Assembly (NCBI RefSeq): GCF_000621705.1 | Contig: NZ_JHXO01000010.1 | Coordinates: forward strand, 62,001 to 126,000 | DNA: 64,000 nucleotides | Direction: 5' to 3' | Source of the DNA: Prolixibacter bellariivorans ATCC BAA-1284 | GTDB lineage: Bacteria > Bacteroidota > Bacteroidia > Bacteroidales > Prolixibacteraceae | Part shown: positions 17,879 to 24,928 of the stretch, piece by piece | Position numbering within the stretch: position 1 is the first letter of the stretch | How the letters are laid out: each line of letters begins with the position of its first letter | Program-made: the position numbers and the translations under genes | Notes under the pieces: model-generated | Seen by the model: only the letters and a program-made list of their open reading frames with translations | What the model was told of the DNA's origin: nothing | Databases searched by the model: none

Positions 17879-19024
17879 TCACTTCAAATATTTTTGCAAC
17901 GCATTGTTAAGAGCCGGCCCCATCAGGTTTTTAGCCAGAATGGAACCATCCTTGCCCAACAGATAGTTGGAAGGAATGGATTGGATGTTGTAATTTCTTA
18001 CAGCCTGAGCACTCCCCTCCATGTCCCCAACATTCGTCCAGTCGAGATGATCTGCCTCAATCGCATTGATCCATGCTGTACGGCTGGTATCGATACTCAC
18101 CTGGTAAATATCGAATCCCTTCGGATGATATTTGCGGTAATTGGCCACCAAAACAGGATTCATAACGCGTGAATCACGATCCTGTCCGGCCCAAAACTGA
18201 ACCAAAACATATTTCCCGCGCATCGATGAAAGTGAAACTTCCTTTCCATTAATGTTCGGCAGCGTGATATCAGGACTATTCTGACCTGCCTCTTTTATCA
18301 ACTGCGTCATTTTGCGACTGTTCTCCTGACGCATAATTTGTAGCGTGTTGGAATGCAATGCTTTTACCTGGCTGCTGTTCGGAAACATGGCCGACAATGC
18401 CGATGCTGCTACTTTCATTGTATGTAAATCCTGAACAATGAAATTACCGTCGTCCCATTTTTGGTAAAGCGCCATCACACTTGCCAACGAAAACGGATGG
18501 TCCATTACGAATTTCTTAAGGTAAGCCGCGTGCTTGTTTTTCAACGCTACATACTCGTCATTCCACTGTTTCCGCTCACTGTCGTAATTCGCATCCTGTT
18601 TATGCGTATCGAACAGATTGCTGAGAGAATCGAGTTGGTGCTTTACGTCGGTATAATGTATATTCAGTTCTCTGACCAGTTTTGAACCTAAAGACCCCTT
18701 CACCGAATAATCCGACGGAAGGTTTTGATAGCTTCCGGCTACGGTTGCATGCTCCGTTGAATCGAGCAACAGGGTCACGAAGTTGTGATCATTGAATTTC
18801 AACAGGTAGAACGTGGGCTCTGTCGCATTGCCTTTGAGCTCGAACTGTCCTTTATTGTCCACTTTCACCGAATCAACCGGAATCTGTGAACTAACTTTCA
18901 GCTCATTCAGGTATATCATTTTTCCGTTGGCGCCGTTGATGGTTCCCGAAACAGAAAAATTGGTTTTTTCTCCGCACGAATAGAGCAGAAAAAGAATGGC
19001 TACTGCAAAAAACAATTTTTTCAT
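17879..19024 (-). CDS. TlpA/thioredoxin-fold lipoprotein with DUF4369 domain, lacking the CxxC
   Basis: 381 residues from the ATG at 19024; the longer frame starts at a TTG that lies in the ribosome-binding region. A lipoprotein signal ends at LYSC (Cys17), so it is probably anchored in a membrane facing the periplasm. Residues ~20-125 look like the DUF4369 beta-domain, then a helical spacer, then a C-terminal TlpA/AhpC-like thioredoxin fold (about 245-381) with the pattern PDITLPNINGKEVSLSSMRG and a cis-Pro region SIPSNYLLGKDG. The redox motif position reads WAGQDRDS (residues 278-285), with no cysteine, so it cannot be a normal thiol-disulfide reductase. Its role is unknown. Confidence 0.88.
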   Translation of the reverse strand: MKKLFFAVAILFLLYSCGEKTNFSVSGTINGANGKMIYLNELKVSSQIPVDSVKVDNKGQFELKGNATEPTFYLLKFNDHNFVTLLLDSTEHATVAGSYQNLPSDYSVKGSLGSKLVRELNIHYTDVKHQLDSLSNLFDTHKQDANYDSERKQWNDEYVALKNKHAAYLKKFVMDHPFSLASVMALYQKWDDGNFIVQDLHTMKVAASALSAMFPNSSQVKALHSNTLQIMRQENSRKMTQLIKEAGQNSPDITLPNINGKEVSLSSMRGKYVLVQFWAGQDRDSRVMNPVLVANYRKYHPKGFDIYQVSIDTSRTAWINAIEADHLDWTNVGDMEGSAQAVRNYNIQSIPSNYLLGKDGSILAKNLMGPALNNALQKYLK

Positions 19025-19197
19025 GTGCTGTTTTCTTTTCTTCAAAGGTTAAGGTGCCTTCTCGTCATTCCAGTAAATCGAAAAGCTTTATCTCACCTGT
19101 GGTTTTAGTCTGACGCAAACTCCGGACGATTGTCACCCGGATTTTGCGTGTCGGTTTGCATCGTCGTATTCACAAAATAAGACAGCTATGCAGGGAG

Positions 19198-19205
19198 CAA
19201 AAATA
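19198..19205 (-). promoter_or_regulatory. Candidate -7 element of the TlpA-like gene
   Basis: TATTTTTG on the minus strand, inside the ~300-nt divergent gap with ribF. It implies a long (~165-nt) leader. No clear -33 element. Confidence 0.35.
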
Positions 19206-19302
19206 TAAATTCCGCGGATAACTTAACATCTTCCGAAAGGTTTGTAAAACATTCCCTGCCGATTAGCTGTTTTTCTGAACCTCCGACATACTTATTTTTC
19301 TT

Positions 19303-19310
19303 TATTTTTG
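19303..19310 (+). promoter_or_regulatory. Candidate -7 element of ribF
   Basis: TATTTTTG, exact TAnnTTTG, 22 nt before the GTG start of ribF. The -33 element is weak. Confidence 0.5.
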
Positions 19311-19332
19311 TCGCGAATAAAATTTACCACAA

Positions 19333-20268
19333 GTGGAGATTCATAACGGACTTGAACATTTTAGTGCCGGCAAACCGGTGATTACCATAGGAACGTTCGA
19401 CGGAGTGCATCTGGGACACCGACAGGTTATTTCCCGTTTAAAGAAAATTGCCGATTCGGTTAATGGGGAGTCGGTGATTTTTACGTTCTATCCGCATCCC
19501 AGGTTAGTCGTTAGCCCCGAGGAAAATAATCTGCGCTTACTGACAACCCGGGACGAAAAAATTGAGTTACTAAAGGAAATTGGCATCGACCATTTGGTTG
19601 TTTTTCCGTTTACCAACGAATTTTCCAAACTTTCTTACGAAGATTTTGTCCGGACGGTTTTGGTCGAGAAAATGAACATCAGCCACCTGGTGGTTGGGTA
19701 CGATCACAAGCTGGGAAGGAACCGCGAGGGAAACTATACGGTACTGAAAGAACTTTCGAAAGAACTTCATTTTACCATTGAACAGCTTGATGTACTCCTG
19801 ATGGAGGATGTCAATGTCAGTTCGACGAAAATACGGCAGTCGCTGGAAACAGGGGACGTGGCCAGAGCCAATCGTTATCTGGGATACGATTATACCCTAA
19901 CCGGGAAAGTCATTGCCGGTAATCAGCTGGGACGTAAACTGGGATTTCCAACGGCTAACATCGAAACGCTTGATGAGCACAAACTTATTCCACATGACGG
20001 CGTTTATGCTGTAAGAGTAAAAGTTGACAATACCTATTACAAAGGAATGCTGAATATCGGAACGCGTCCGACGATAAGCCATAATGCAGATCATCGCAGC
20101 ATTGAAGTACATATTTTTGATTTCAATGAGGATATTTACCTGCATGAACTAACACTTTACTTTGTGGGAAAAATCCGCGACGAGCATAAATTCGACTCAG
20201 TGGATGCATTACGCGAACAGCTGGAAAAGGACCAAGAAAGTGCGCAAAAAATCCTTTCAGGTCAATAA
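19333..20268 (+). CDS. ribF: Bifunctional riboflavin kinase / FAD synthetase
   Basis: 311 residues, the standard length. RibF phosphorylates riboflavin to FMN and adenylylates FMN to FAD. The N-terminal nucleotidyltransferase domain carries TIGTFDGVHLGHRQVI (nucleotide-binding GxFDGxHxGH) and VSSTKIRQSLETGD (the SSTxIR motif). The C-terminal flavokinase domain (about 183-311) carries GRKLGFPTANI, the PTAN motif that binds nucleotide and Mg, and GMLNIGTRPT. The start is GTG at 19333, placed just after a TAnnTTTG element. It is probably monocistronic. No FMN riboswitch-sized leader is present. Confidence 0.97.
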   Translation: MEIHNGLEHFSAGKPVITIGTFDGVHLGHRQVISRLKKIADSVNGESVIFTFYPHPRLVVSPEENNLRLLTTRDEKIELLKEIGIDHLVVFPFTNEFSKLSYEDFVRTVLVEKMNISHLVVGYDHKLGRNREGNYTVLKELSKELHFTIEQLDVLLMEDVNVSSTKIRQSLETGDVARANRYLGYDYTLTGKVIAGNQLGRKLGFPTANIETLDEHKLIPHDGVYAVRVKVDNTYYKGMLNIGTRPTISHNADHRSIEVHIFDFNEDIYLHELTLYFVGKIRDEHKFDSVDALREQLEKDQESAQKILSGQ

Positions 20269-20292
20269 GCTTTCCACCATTAATATGGTTGA

Positions 20293-20331
20293 TTGTCAGC
20301 CTTCGGTTTCGTTCTATTTTTGTTAATTTTG
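20293..20331 (+). promoter_or_regulatory. Promoter region of ahcY
   Basis: TTG at 20293-20295 and TATTTTTG at 20315-20322 are spaced by 19 nt, a good Bacteroidota promoter. A second -7-like element, TAATTTTG, lies at 20324-20331. Confidence 0.65.
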
Positions 20332-20355
20332 TGTGATTATTAATATCGTTTAAAT

Positions 20356-21774
20356 ATGAGTGTTGTAACTGATACCAAAACAGATTATAAAGTCAGGGAT
20401 ATTTCGCTGGCCGATTTCGGAAGAAAAGAGATTGAGATTGCCGAGAAGGAAATGCCCGGACTGATGTCCATCCGTGCCAAACACGGGAAAGAAAAGCCGC
20501 TGGCCGGTGCCCGCATCATGGGGTCTTTGCACATGACCATCCAGACTGCCGTTTTAATTGAAACATTGGTAGAACTGGGTGCCGAAGTCCGTTGGGCTTC
20601 CTGTAATATTTTCTCCACACAGGATCACGCTGCCGCTGCCATCGCTGCTGCCAACGTACCTGTTTTCGCCTGGAAAGGTGAAACACTGGAAGAGTACTGG
20701 TGGTGTACGGAGCGCGCGCTGGATTTCGGCGATGGAAAAGGCCCGCACCTGATTGTTGATGACGGTGGCGATGCTACTTTGATGGTGCATCTGGGTTACA
20801 AAGCAGAGAAAGATGCTTCTGTTCTGGAGAAAGAAACAGAAGGCGAAGACGAGGTTGAGTTGCATAAAGCACTGAAGCGTATTTTGAGTGAAAACCCAAA
20901 TCGTTGGGCTAACGCTGTGAAAGACCTGAAGGGTGTTTCGGAAGAAACCACTACCGGTGTTCACCGTCTTTACCAGATGATGGAACGCGGCGAATTGCTT
21001 TTCCCCGCCATTAACGTAAACGATTCGGTTACCAAATCGAAATTCGATAACACTTACGGTTGCCGCGAGTCGTTGGCTGACGGTATCAAGCGCGCTACCG
21101 ATGTGATGATTGCCGGTAAAGTAGTTGTGGTTTGTGGTTATGGCGACGTTGGTAAAGGTTGTGCCCGCTCGATGCGTGGTTACGGTGCTCGTGTGGTCGT
21201 TACCGAGATTGACCCGATTTGCGCTCTTCAGGCTGCCATGGAAGGTTTCGAAGTGAAAACCGTTGAAGATGCGCTGAGCGAAGGTAATATCTACGTGACC
21301 ACCACCGGAAACAAAGATATCATTACCGCCGAGCATATGTCTCAGATGAAAGATCAGGCAATTGTCTGCAACATCGGTCACTTCGATAATGAAATTCAGG
21401 TATCGAAACTGGAATCATGGCCAGGAATCAACAAAAAGAATATCAAGCCGCAGGTTGACAAATACGAATATCCTGACGGACATTCTATCTTCCTCCTGGC
21501 TGAAGGTCGTCTGGTGAATTTGGGATGTGCCACTGGTCACCCGTCATTCGTGATGAGTAATTCATTTACCAACCAAACACTGGCTCAGCTCGACCTCTGG
21601 AAAAATGATTACAAAACAGATGTTTACCGTCTTCCCAAACACCTCGACGAAGAGGTAGCACGTCTCCACCTGGAACAGTTGGGTGTGAAGATGACAAAGT
21701 TGACGAAAGAACAGGCTGATTATCTCGGCGTTCCGGAAAACGGACCATTCAAACCCGACCATTACCGCTATTAA
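20356..21774 (+). CDS. ahcY: Adenosylhomocysteinase (S-adenosylhomocysteine hydrolase)
   Basis: 472 residues. It hydrolyses S-adenosylhomocysteine, the by-product of methyltransferases, to adenosine and homocysteine using bound NAD. Visible motifs are [19 protein letters not shown] and [16 protein letters not shown] (substrate domain), [14 protein letters not shown], the NAD site [14 protein letters not shown] near residue 255, [13 protein letters not shown], and the canonical C-terminal [10 protein letters not shown] whose Lys and Tyr reach into the neighbouring subunit. It contains the ~40-residue insertion after HLGY seen in the bacterial/plant form. It has its own promoter and terminator. 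Confidence 0.98.
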   Translation: MSVVTDTKTDYKVRDISLADFGRKEIEIAEKEMPGLMSIRAKHGKEKPLAGARIMGSLHMTIQTAVLIETLVELGAEVRWASCNIFSTQDHAAAAIAAANVPVFAWKGETLEEYWWCTERALDFGDGKGPHLIVDDGGDATLMVHLGYKAEKDASVLEKETEGEDEVELHKALKRILSENPNRWANAVKDLKGVSEETTTGVHRLYQMMERGELLFPAINVNDSVTKSKFDNTYGCRESLADGIKRATDVMIAGKVVVVCGYGDVGKGCARSMRGYGARVVVTEIDPICALQAAMEGFEVKTVEDALSEGNIYVTTTGNKDIITAEHMSQMKDQAIVCNIGHFDNEIQVSKLESWPGINKKNIKPQVDKYEYPDGHSIFLLAEGRLVNLGCATGHPSFVMSNSFTNQTLAQLDLWKNDYKTDVYRLPKHLDEEVARLHLEQLGVKMTKLTKEQADYLGVPENGPFKPDHYRY

Positions 21775-21795
21775 TTGGCAACTGGAAACATATAA

Positions 21796-21828
21796 AAAAG
21801 GGATGGCCGCCGAATAGCCATCCCTTTT
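21796..21828. terminator. Bidirectional terminator between ahcY and the Rieske-like gene
   Basis: AAAAGGGATGGC (21796-21807) pairs perfectly with GCCATCCCTTTT (21817-21828). It serves both convergent genes. Confidence 0.9.
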
Positions 21829-21848
21829 CTATTTTACTGAGAAAGAAT

Positions 21849-22277
21849 TTAGTTATGCACCCACAATCTTCCCCCTGTCGATGTAACTTGATATCGATGA
21901 AGATTTCGGGTAGCAGGCCCTTCAATCGGATAACCACCACCGAAAAGGCTGTATTGTGAACCACAACACGAACATGTAGCGATTCCACTGTCATCGGGGG
22001 TAACCGTACAACCAGCCTGCGCTTCGTACGGACAACAGGTGTCGAAAGCATAAAACCCATTGCCGTTATTCATGACAATAATCCCGGTGTACCCTTTAGC
22101 AAACACCTCGTAATTACCGGGAACAGAGAGATCATTATGCGTTGCCAGGTTGATATAAAAATCCACCTGAACATAGGGAATTAACTGTTGCTGATCCTTC
22201 TTACAGCTGCTCGCAGTTAGAAGAAACAATACGATCAAACTAAATTGCAGCAATGGCTTCGATAATCCCTTCAACAT
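21849..22277 (-). CDS. Rieske-like lipoprotein with altered cluster ligands
   Basis: 142 residues from the ATG at 22277 (a GTG seven codons upstream is the alternative). A lipoprotein signal peptide ends at TASSC (Cys25). The C-terminal ~75 residues follow the layout of a Rieske [2Fe-2S] domain: box 1 FDTCCPYE, box 2 TCSCCGSQYSLFGG, then PIEGPATRNLHRYQV, which matches the usual GPAxxxLxxY ending. The two Rieske histidines are missing: box 1 has Tyr (C82-P-Y) and box 2 has Cys (C102-S-C104-C105). Cysteines at 81, 82, 90, 102, 104 and 105 could still hold a metal or cluster. Its partner and function are unknown. Confidence 0.75.
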   Translation of the reverse strand: MLKGLSKPLLQFSLIVLFLLTASSCKKDQQQLIPYVQVDFYINLATHNDLSVPGNYEVFAKGYTGIIVMNNGNGFYAFDTCCPYEAQAGCTVTPDDSGIATCSCCGSQYSLFGGGYPIEGPATRNLHRYQVTSTGGRLWVHN

Positions 22278-22316
22278 TTTTAGTATATTTAGCAACACAG
22301 CAGCAAATTTAGAAAA

Positions 22317-22832
22317 ATGCCAAGCAACATTGTTTTACTTACAGAAATAAATACTGCCGGATTCGGTGATTATATCTTCCTGATACTGGTAATTGTAGCT
22401 TCCGTAGTACAGGCTATTGTGCAACAGCGCAAAAAGCAACGGCTGAAACAAATGGAAGATAACGGCGAACAGTATAATCACGAAGAACCCAAACGGCAAC
22501 GCGAGGTATACAATCCAATGGATGAACAACGTGAAGATCCGTTCGGTACGTTATTCGACCATATGGAAGAGATGTTTGACCCGGTACAATACCCTTCCAA
22601 CGAGCCCGAACCGCAAATGGAACCCTCGTATGATACTGGTAAACCGGAAATCGATCAGAAAAAAGTTGAAGAAATTCTGAAGAAAGCACAAGCGACGAAA
22701 ATGCCGGGAGACATTACGGCTCCATCGGTCTATCATAAAGAGAAAAAGGACTCACTCAGGAAAAATATCCGACGAGATTTTGACCCGCGAAAAGCTGTGA
22801 TCTATTCCGAAATAATCAACCGTAAGTATTGA
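22317..22832 (+). CDS. Conserved hypothetical single-pass membrane protein
   Basis: 171 residues, not assigned to a named function. One N-terminal membrane segment (about residues 17-35, GDYIFLILVIVASVVQAIV) is followed by a basic stop-transfer stretch (QQRKKQRLK), then a long acidic, proline- and glutamine-rich hydrophilic tail. The C-terminal 20 residues (FDPRKAVIYSEIINRKY) have the compact look of a conserved docking or folding motif, which I recall from similar small proteins in this phylum. It is divergent from the Rieske-like gene and precedes greA by 160 nt, with a separate promoter for greA. The ATG at 22317 is chosen because the membrane segment follows directly. Confidence 0.75.
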   Translation: MPSNIVLLTEINTAGFGDYIFLILVIVASVVQAIVQQRKKQRLKQMEDNGEQYNHEEPKRQREVYNPMDEQREDPFGTLFDHMEEMFDPVQYPSNEPEPQMEPSYDTGKPEIDQKKVEEILKKAQATKMPGDITAPSVYHKEKKDSLRKNIRRDFDPRKAVIYSEIINRKY

Positions 22833-22905
22833 AAATGGAATAGTTGCGTTTTTCGTGAAAAAACATTTTTTACAACATCCTTCGTGGGATATTCAGGAAA
22901 AACCT

Positions 22906-22913
22906 TAAATTTG
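22906..22913 (+). promoter_or_regulatory. Candidate -7 element of greA
   Basis: TAAATTTG, exact TAnnTTTG, followed by an ~75-nt T-rich leader before the greA ATG. TTCG at 22881-22884 is a poor -33 match at 21 nt. Confidence 0.5.
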
Positions 22914-22994
22914 TGTTTTAGCAAAAGGAAGAGTTCCGTTTTTTTCGGGATTCTTCTTGTTTTTTTTATGTGTTAACGAAAAATCATAAGTCAA

Positions 22995-23474
22995 ATGGCA
23001 AAGGTTACGTATATAACTGCTGAAGGTTTAAAAAAATTGAAAGCTGATCTGGAACAACTGATGTCGGTTGAACGGCCGGCAATTTCAAAGCAGATAGGTG
23101 AAGCCATTGAAAAAGGCGATATTTCGGAGAATGCTGAGTATGATGCGGCCAAAGATGCCCAGGGTATGCTCGAGGCGAAAATTGCCAAACTTCAGGAACA
23201 GGTAGCCAACGCCCGCATTATCGACCAATCGAAAATTGATTGTTCTTCCGTTCAGATTCTGAACAAGGTGACCATCAAGAATAAAAAGAATAATGCCGTA
23301 ATGGCTTATACCATTGTGTCGGAACATGAAGCCGATTTGAAAGCCGGCAAAATCAGCGTCAACACTCCCATTGCCCAAGGATTGCTGGGAAAGAAAATTG
23401 GCGACGAGGTCGAGATACAAGTTCCCTCGGGTGTTATTCCATTCGAAGTGGTAAATATTGAAATGGGTGTTTAG
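22995..23474 (+). CDS. greA: Transcription elongation factor GreA
   Basis: 159 residues, standard length. GreA enters the secondary channel of RNA polymerase and stimulates cleavage of backtracked RNA. The N-terminal coiled-coil hairpin (residues ~10-75) carries the tip acidic residues in GDISENAEYDAAKDAQ, needed for transcript cleavage. The C-terminal FKBP-like domain (~85-159) contains EADLKAGKISVNTPIAQGLLGKKIGDEVEIQVP, the family signature for polymerase binding. It shares a short operon with the HIT protein 20 nt downstream. Confidence 0.98.
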   Translation: MAKVTYITAEGLKKLKADLEQLMSVERPAISKQIGEAIEKGDISENAEYDAAKDAQGMLEAKIAKLQEQVANARIIDQSKIDCSSVQILNKVTIKNKKNNAVMAYTIVSEHEADLKAGKISVNTPIAQGLLGKKIGDEVEIQVPSGVIPFEVVNIEMGV

Positions 23475-23494
23475 TACCGATAAAGCGTTAATTC

Positions 23495-23887
23495 ATGGCA
23501 AGCATTTTCACGAAAATAGTTGAAGGCGAAATTCCGGCATATAAAGTAGCGGAAGATGAAAATTACCTGGCCTTCCTCGATATTTTTCCTCTGGCCAAAG
23601 GGCATGTACTGGTTATTCCTAAGAAAGAAGTAGATTATCTTTTCGACCTGGATGATGAGTTGTATGCCGGTTTGCAGTTATTTGCCAAACGGGTGGCCGT
23701 GGCGTTGAAGAAAGCCATTCCTTGTAAAAAAGTGGGTGTTGCTGTATTGGGACTGGAAGTGCCTCATGCTCATATTCATCTGGTGCCCATGCAAAGTGAG
23801 AAAGACATCAATTTTTCCAATCCGAAGTTGAAACTATCGGAAGAGGAATTCAAAGAAATTACAGAAAAGATTAAAAAGGAATTATAA
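23495..23887 (+). CDS. HIT-family nucleotide-binding protein
   Basis: 130 residues. Histidine-triad proteins hydrolyse nucleotide phosphoramidates and related dinucleotides. The triad is visible as VPHAHIHLVPM near residues 89-99, with the last His as the nucleophile. The N-terminal FTKIVEGEIPAYKV and the central PLAKGHVLVIPKKEV are typical of the Hinit/PKCI branch. It sits in a two-gene operon after greA and is followed by a terminator. The physiological substrate cannot be inferred. Confidence 0.95.
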   Translation: MASIFTKIVEGEIPAYKVAEDENYLAFLDIFPLAKGHVLVIPKKEVDYLFDLDDELYAGLQLFAKRVAVALKKAIPCKKVGVAVLGLEVPHAHIHLVPMQSEKDINFSNPKLKLSEEEFKEITEKIKKEL

Positions 23888-23914
23888 TACAGCTTATTAT
23901 CTGCCTGTTACAAC

Positions 23915-23949
23915 AAAGGGATTGCATTTGCAGTCCCTTTTTATTTTTT
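23915..23949 (+). terminator. Terminator of greA-HIT operon
   Basis: AAAGGGATTGC (23915-23925) pairs with GCAGTCCCTTT (23930-23940, one G-U pair), followed by a T-rich run. Confidence 0.88.
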
Positions 23950-23962
23950 ACTGGTACCAATT

Positions 23963-24514
23963 TCATTTGATTCTGTCCGGATTTTTCCGGATAAACTCTT
24001 CCCAGCTATTATATGATTTTCCCTTGGCGGGATTTCTTCCCTGCAGGTAGTGGCACACCGCTGCCGCCAAACCATCAGTAGCATCCAACTCCTTTGGACG
24101 TATTTCCATGTTGAACATCTGTTTCAGGAAATAGGCAACCTGTTCTTTCGATGCAGAACCACTTCCGGTGATGGCCTGTTTGATTTTCAACGGAGCATAT
24201 TCAAAAATCGGAACACCGCGATACAATGCTGCTGCCATAGCCACCCCCTGTGCACGCCCCAGCTTCAGCATCGACTGTACATTCTTCCCGTAAAACGGAG
24301 CTTCCAAAGCGGCCTCATCCGGCTGAAAAGCATCCACCAAATAGAGGGTCCGCTCAAAAATGTGACGAAGCTTTTGATAGTGATCGCCAAATCCGGACGT
24401 CTTCACCACACCCAACGTCACAATCTGAGCTTTTGTACCAACAACTTTTATTACTCCGTACCCCATCACGTTCGAACCAGGGTCTATTCCTAATATGGTT
24501 TTTTCTTTTTCCAA
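23963..24514 (-). CDS. ruvC: Crossover junction endodeoxyribonuclease RuvC
   Basis: 183 residues if started at the TTG at 24512-24514, which matches the family length and puts the first strand of the fold (KTILGIDPGS) five residues in. An ATG at 24601 in the same frame would add 29 mostly aromatic residues with no counterpart, so I prefer TTG. RuvC resolves Holliday junctions with RuvAB. The four acidic residues are recognisable: Asp in GIDPGSNVMGYGV, Glu in ALEAPFYGKNVQS, and the Asp pair in KELDATDGLAAAVCHYL. The GSGSASKEQV segment is the conserved basic loop. No ruvA or ruvB is in the window. Confidence 0.93.
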   Translation of the reverse strand: MEKEKTILGIDPGSNVMGYGVIKVVGTKAQIVTLGVVKTSGFGDHYQKLRHIFERTLYLVDAFQPDEAALEAPFYGKNVQSMLKLGRAQGVAMAAALYRGVPIFEYAPLKIKQAITGSGSASKEQVAYFLKQMFNMEIRPKELDATDGLAAAVCHYLQGRNPAKGKSYNSWEEFIRKNPDRIK

Positions 24515-24600
24515 TACAATTAAATTTCGGTTCGAATTTACCGGTTTTATCAGCGAAAAGAAGTGTGAATTGTAAAAAATAAAAAAAACGAATCTGTTCA

Positions 24601-24648
24601 TTCACCACTCAGATCGGTACTTTCACCACCCAGATCCGTACGTTCATC
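24601..24648. repeat. Two-and-a-fraction tandem copies of a 21-nt repeat
   Basis: TTCACCACTCAGATCGGTAC (24601-24620) is followed by TTCACCACCCAGATCCGTAC (24622-24641), differing at two of 20 positions, and by a partial third copy beginning TTCATC at 24643. It lies in the gap between ruvC and the small orphan ORF. Confidence 0.75.
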
Positions 24649-24675
24649 AAAAAGTTGAGAAATCGGGGTTACCCT

Positions 24676-24915
24676 ATGACCAAAATTAGCATAAAGTATA
24701 AATGCACATCTTATGACCTTGCTGAAATGAAAGAACTAGTCCCCGGGAAAAATGACTCCCTGCTATTGAAGACCTGGAAACTGGCAGCCATCGTTGCCAT
24801 GATTTACTTAACCGCAATATCCATTTTCTGGTACATGAAAAAATTCGATTTTGTTGTTCTGGTCTTTGTCCTCTTCTCGTTCGTACATTTTTTGGTTCGC
24901 GAAGTAGAATCATAG
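24676..24915 (+). CDS. Small hypothetical two-pass membrane protein
   Basis: 79 residues from the ATG at 24676 (a TTG at 24655 would add seven). I do not recognise it. A polar N-terminal half (SYDLAEMKELVPGKNDSLL) is followed by two hydrophobic segments, about residues 37-53 and 58-75, separated by YMKKFD, which predicts a helical hairpin in the membrane. It is the only plus-strand ORF between ruvC and the TPR gene, starts 28 nt after the 21-nt repeat, and has no visible promoter or terminator. The hydrophobic pattern supports a real protein, but it could be a remnant. Confidence 0.45.
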   Translation: MTKISIKYKCTSYDLAEMKELVPGKNDSLLLKTWKLAAIVAMIYLTAISIFWYMKKFDFVVLVFVLFSFVHFLVREVES

Positions 24916-24928
24916 ATTTTTCTCCAAC

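Noticed and set aside
20323-20355. SAM/SAH riboswitch upstream of ahcY
   Set aside because: Only ~30 nt remain between the promoter and the start codon, too short for any known class.
20554-21381. 275-codon minus-strand frame antisense to ahcY
   Set aside because: It lies wholly inside a clearly identified gene, has no family features, and reflects the high-GC wobble bias of the opposite strand.
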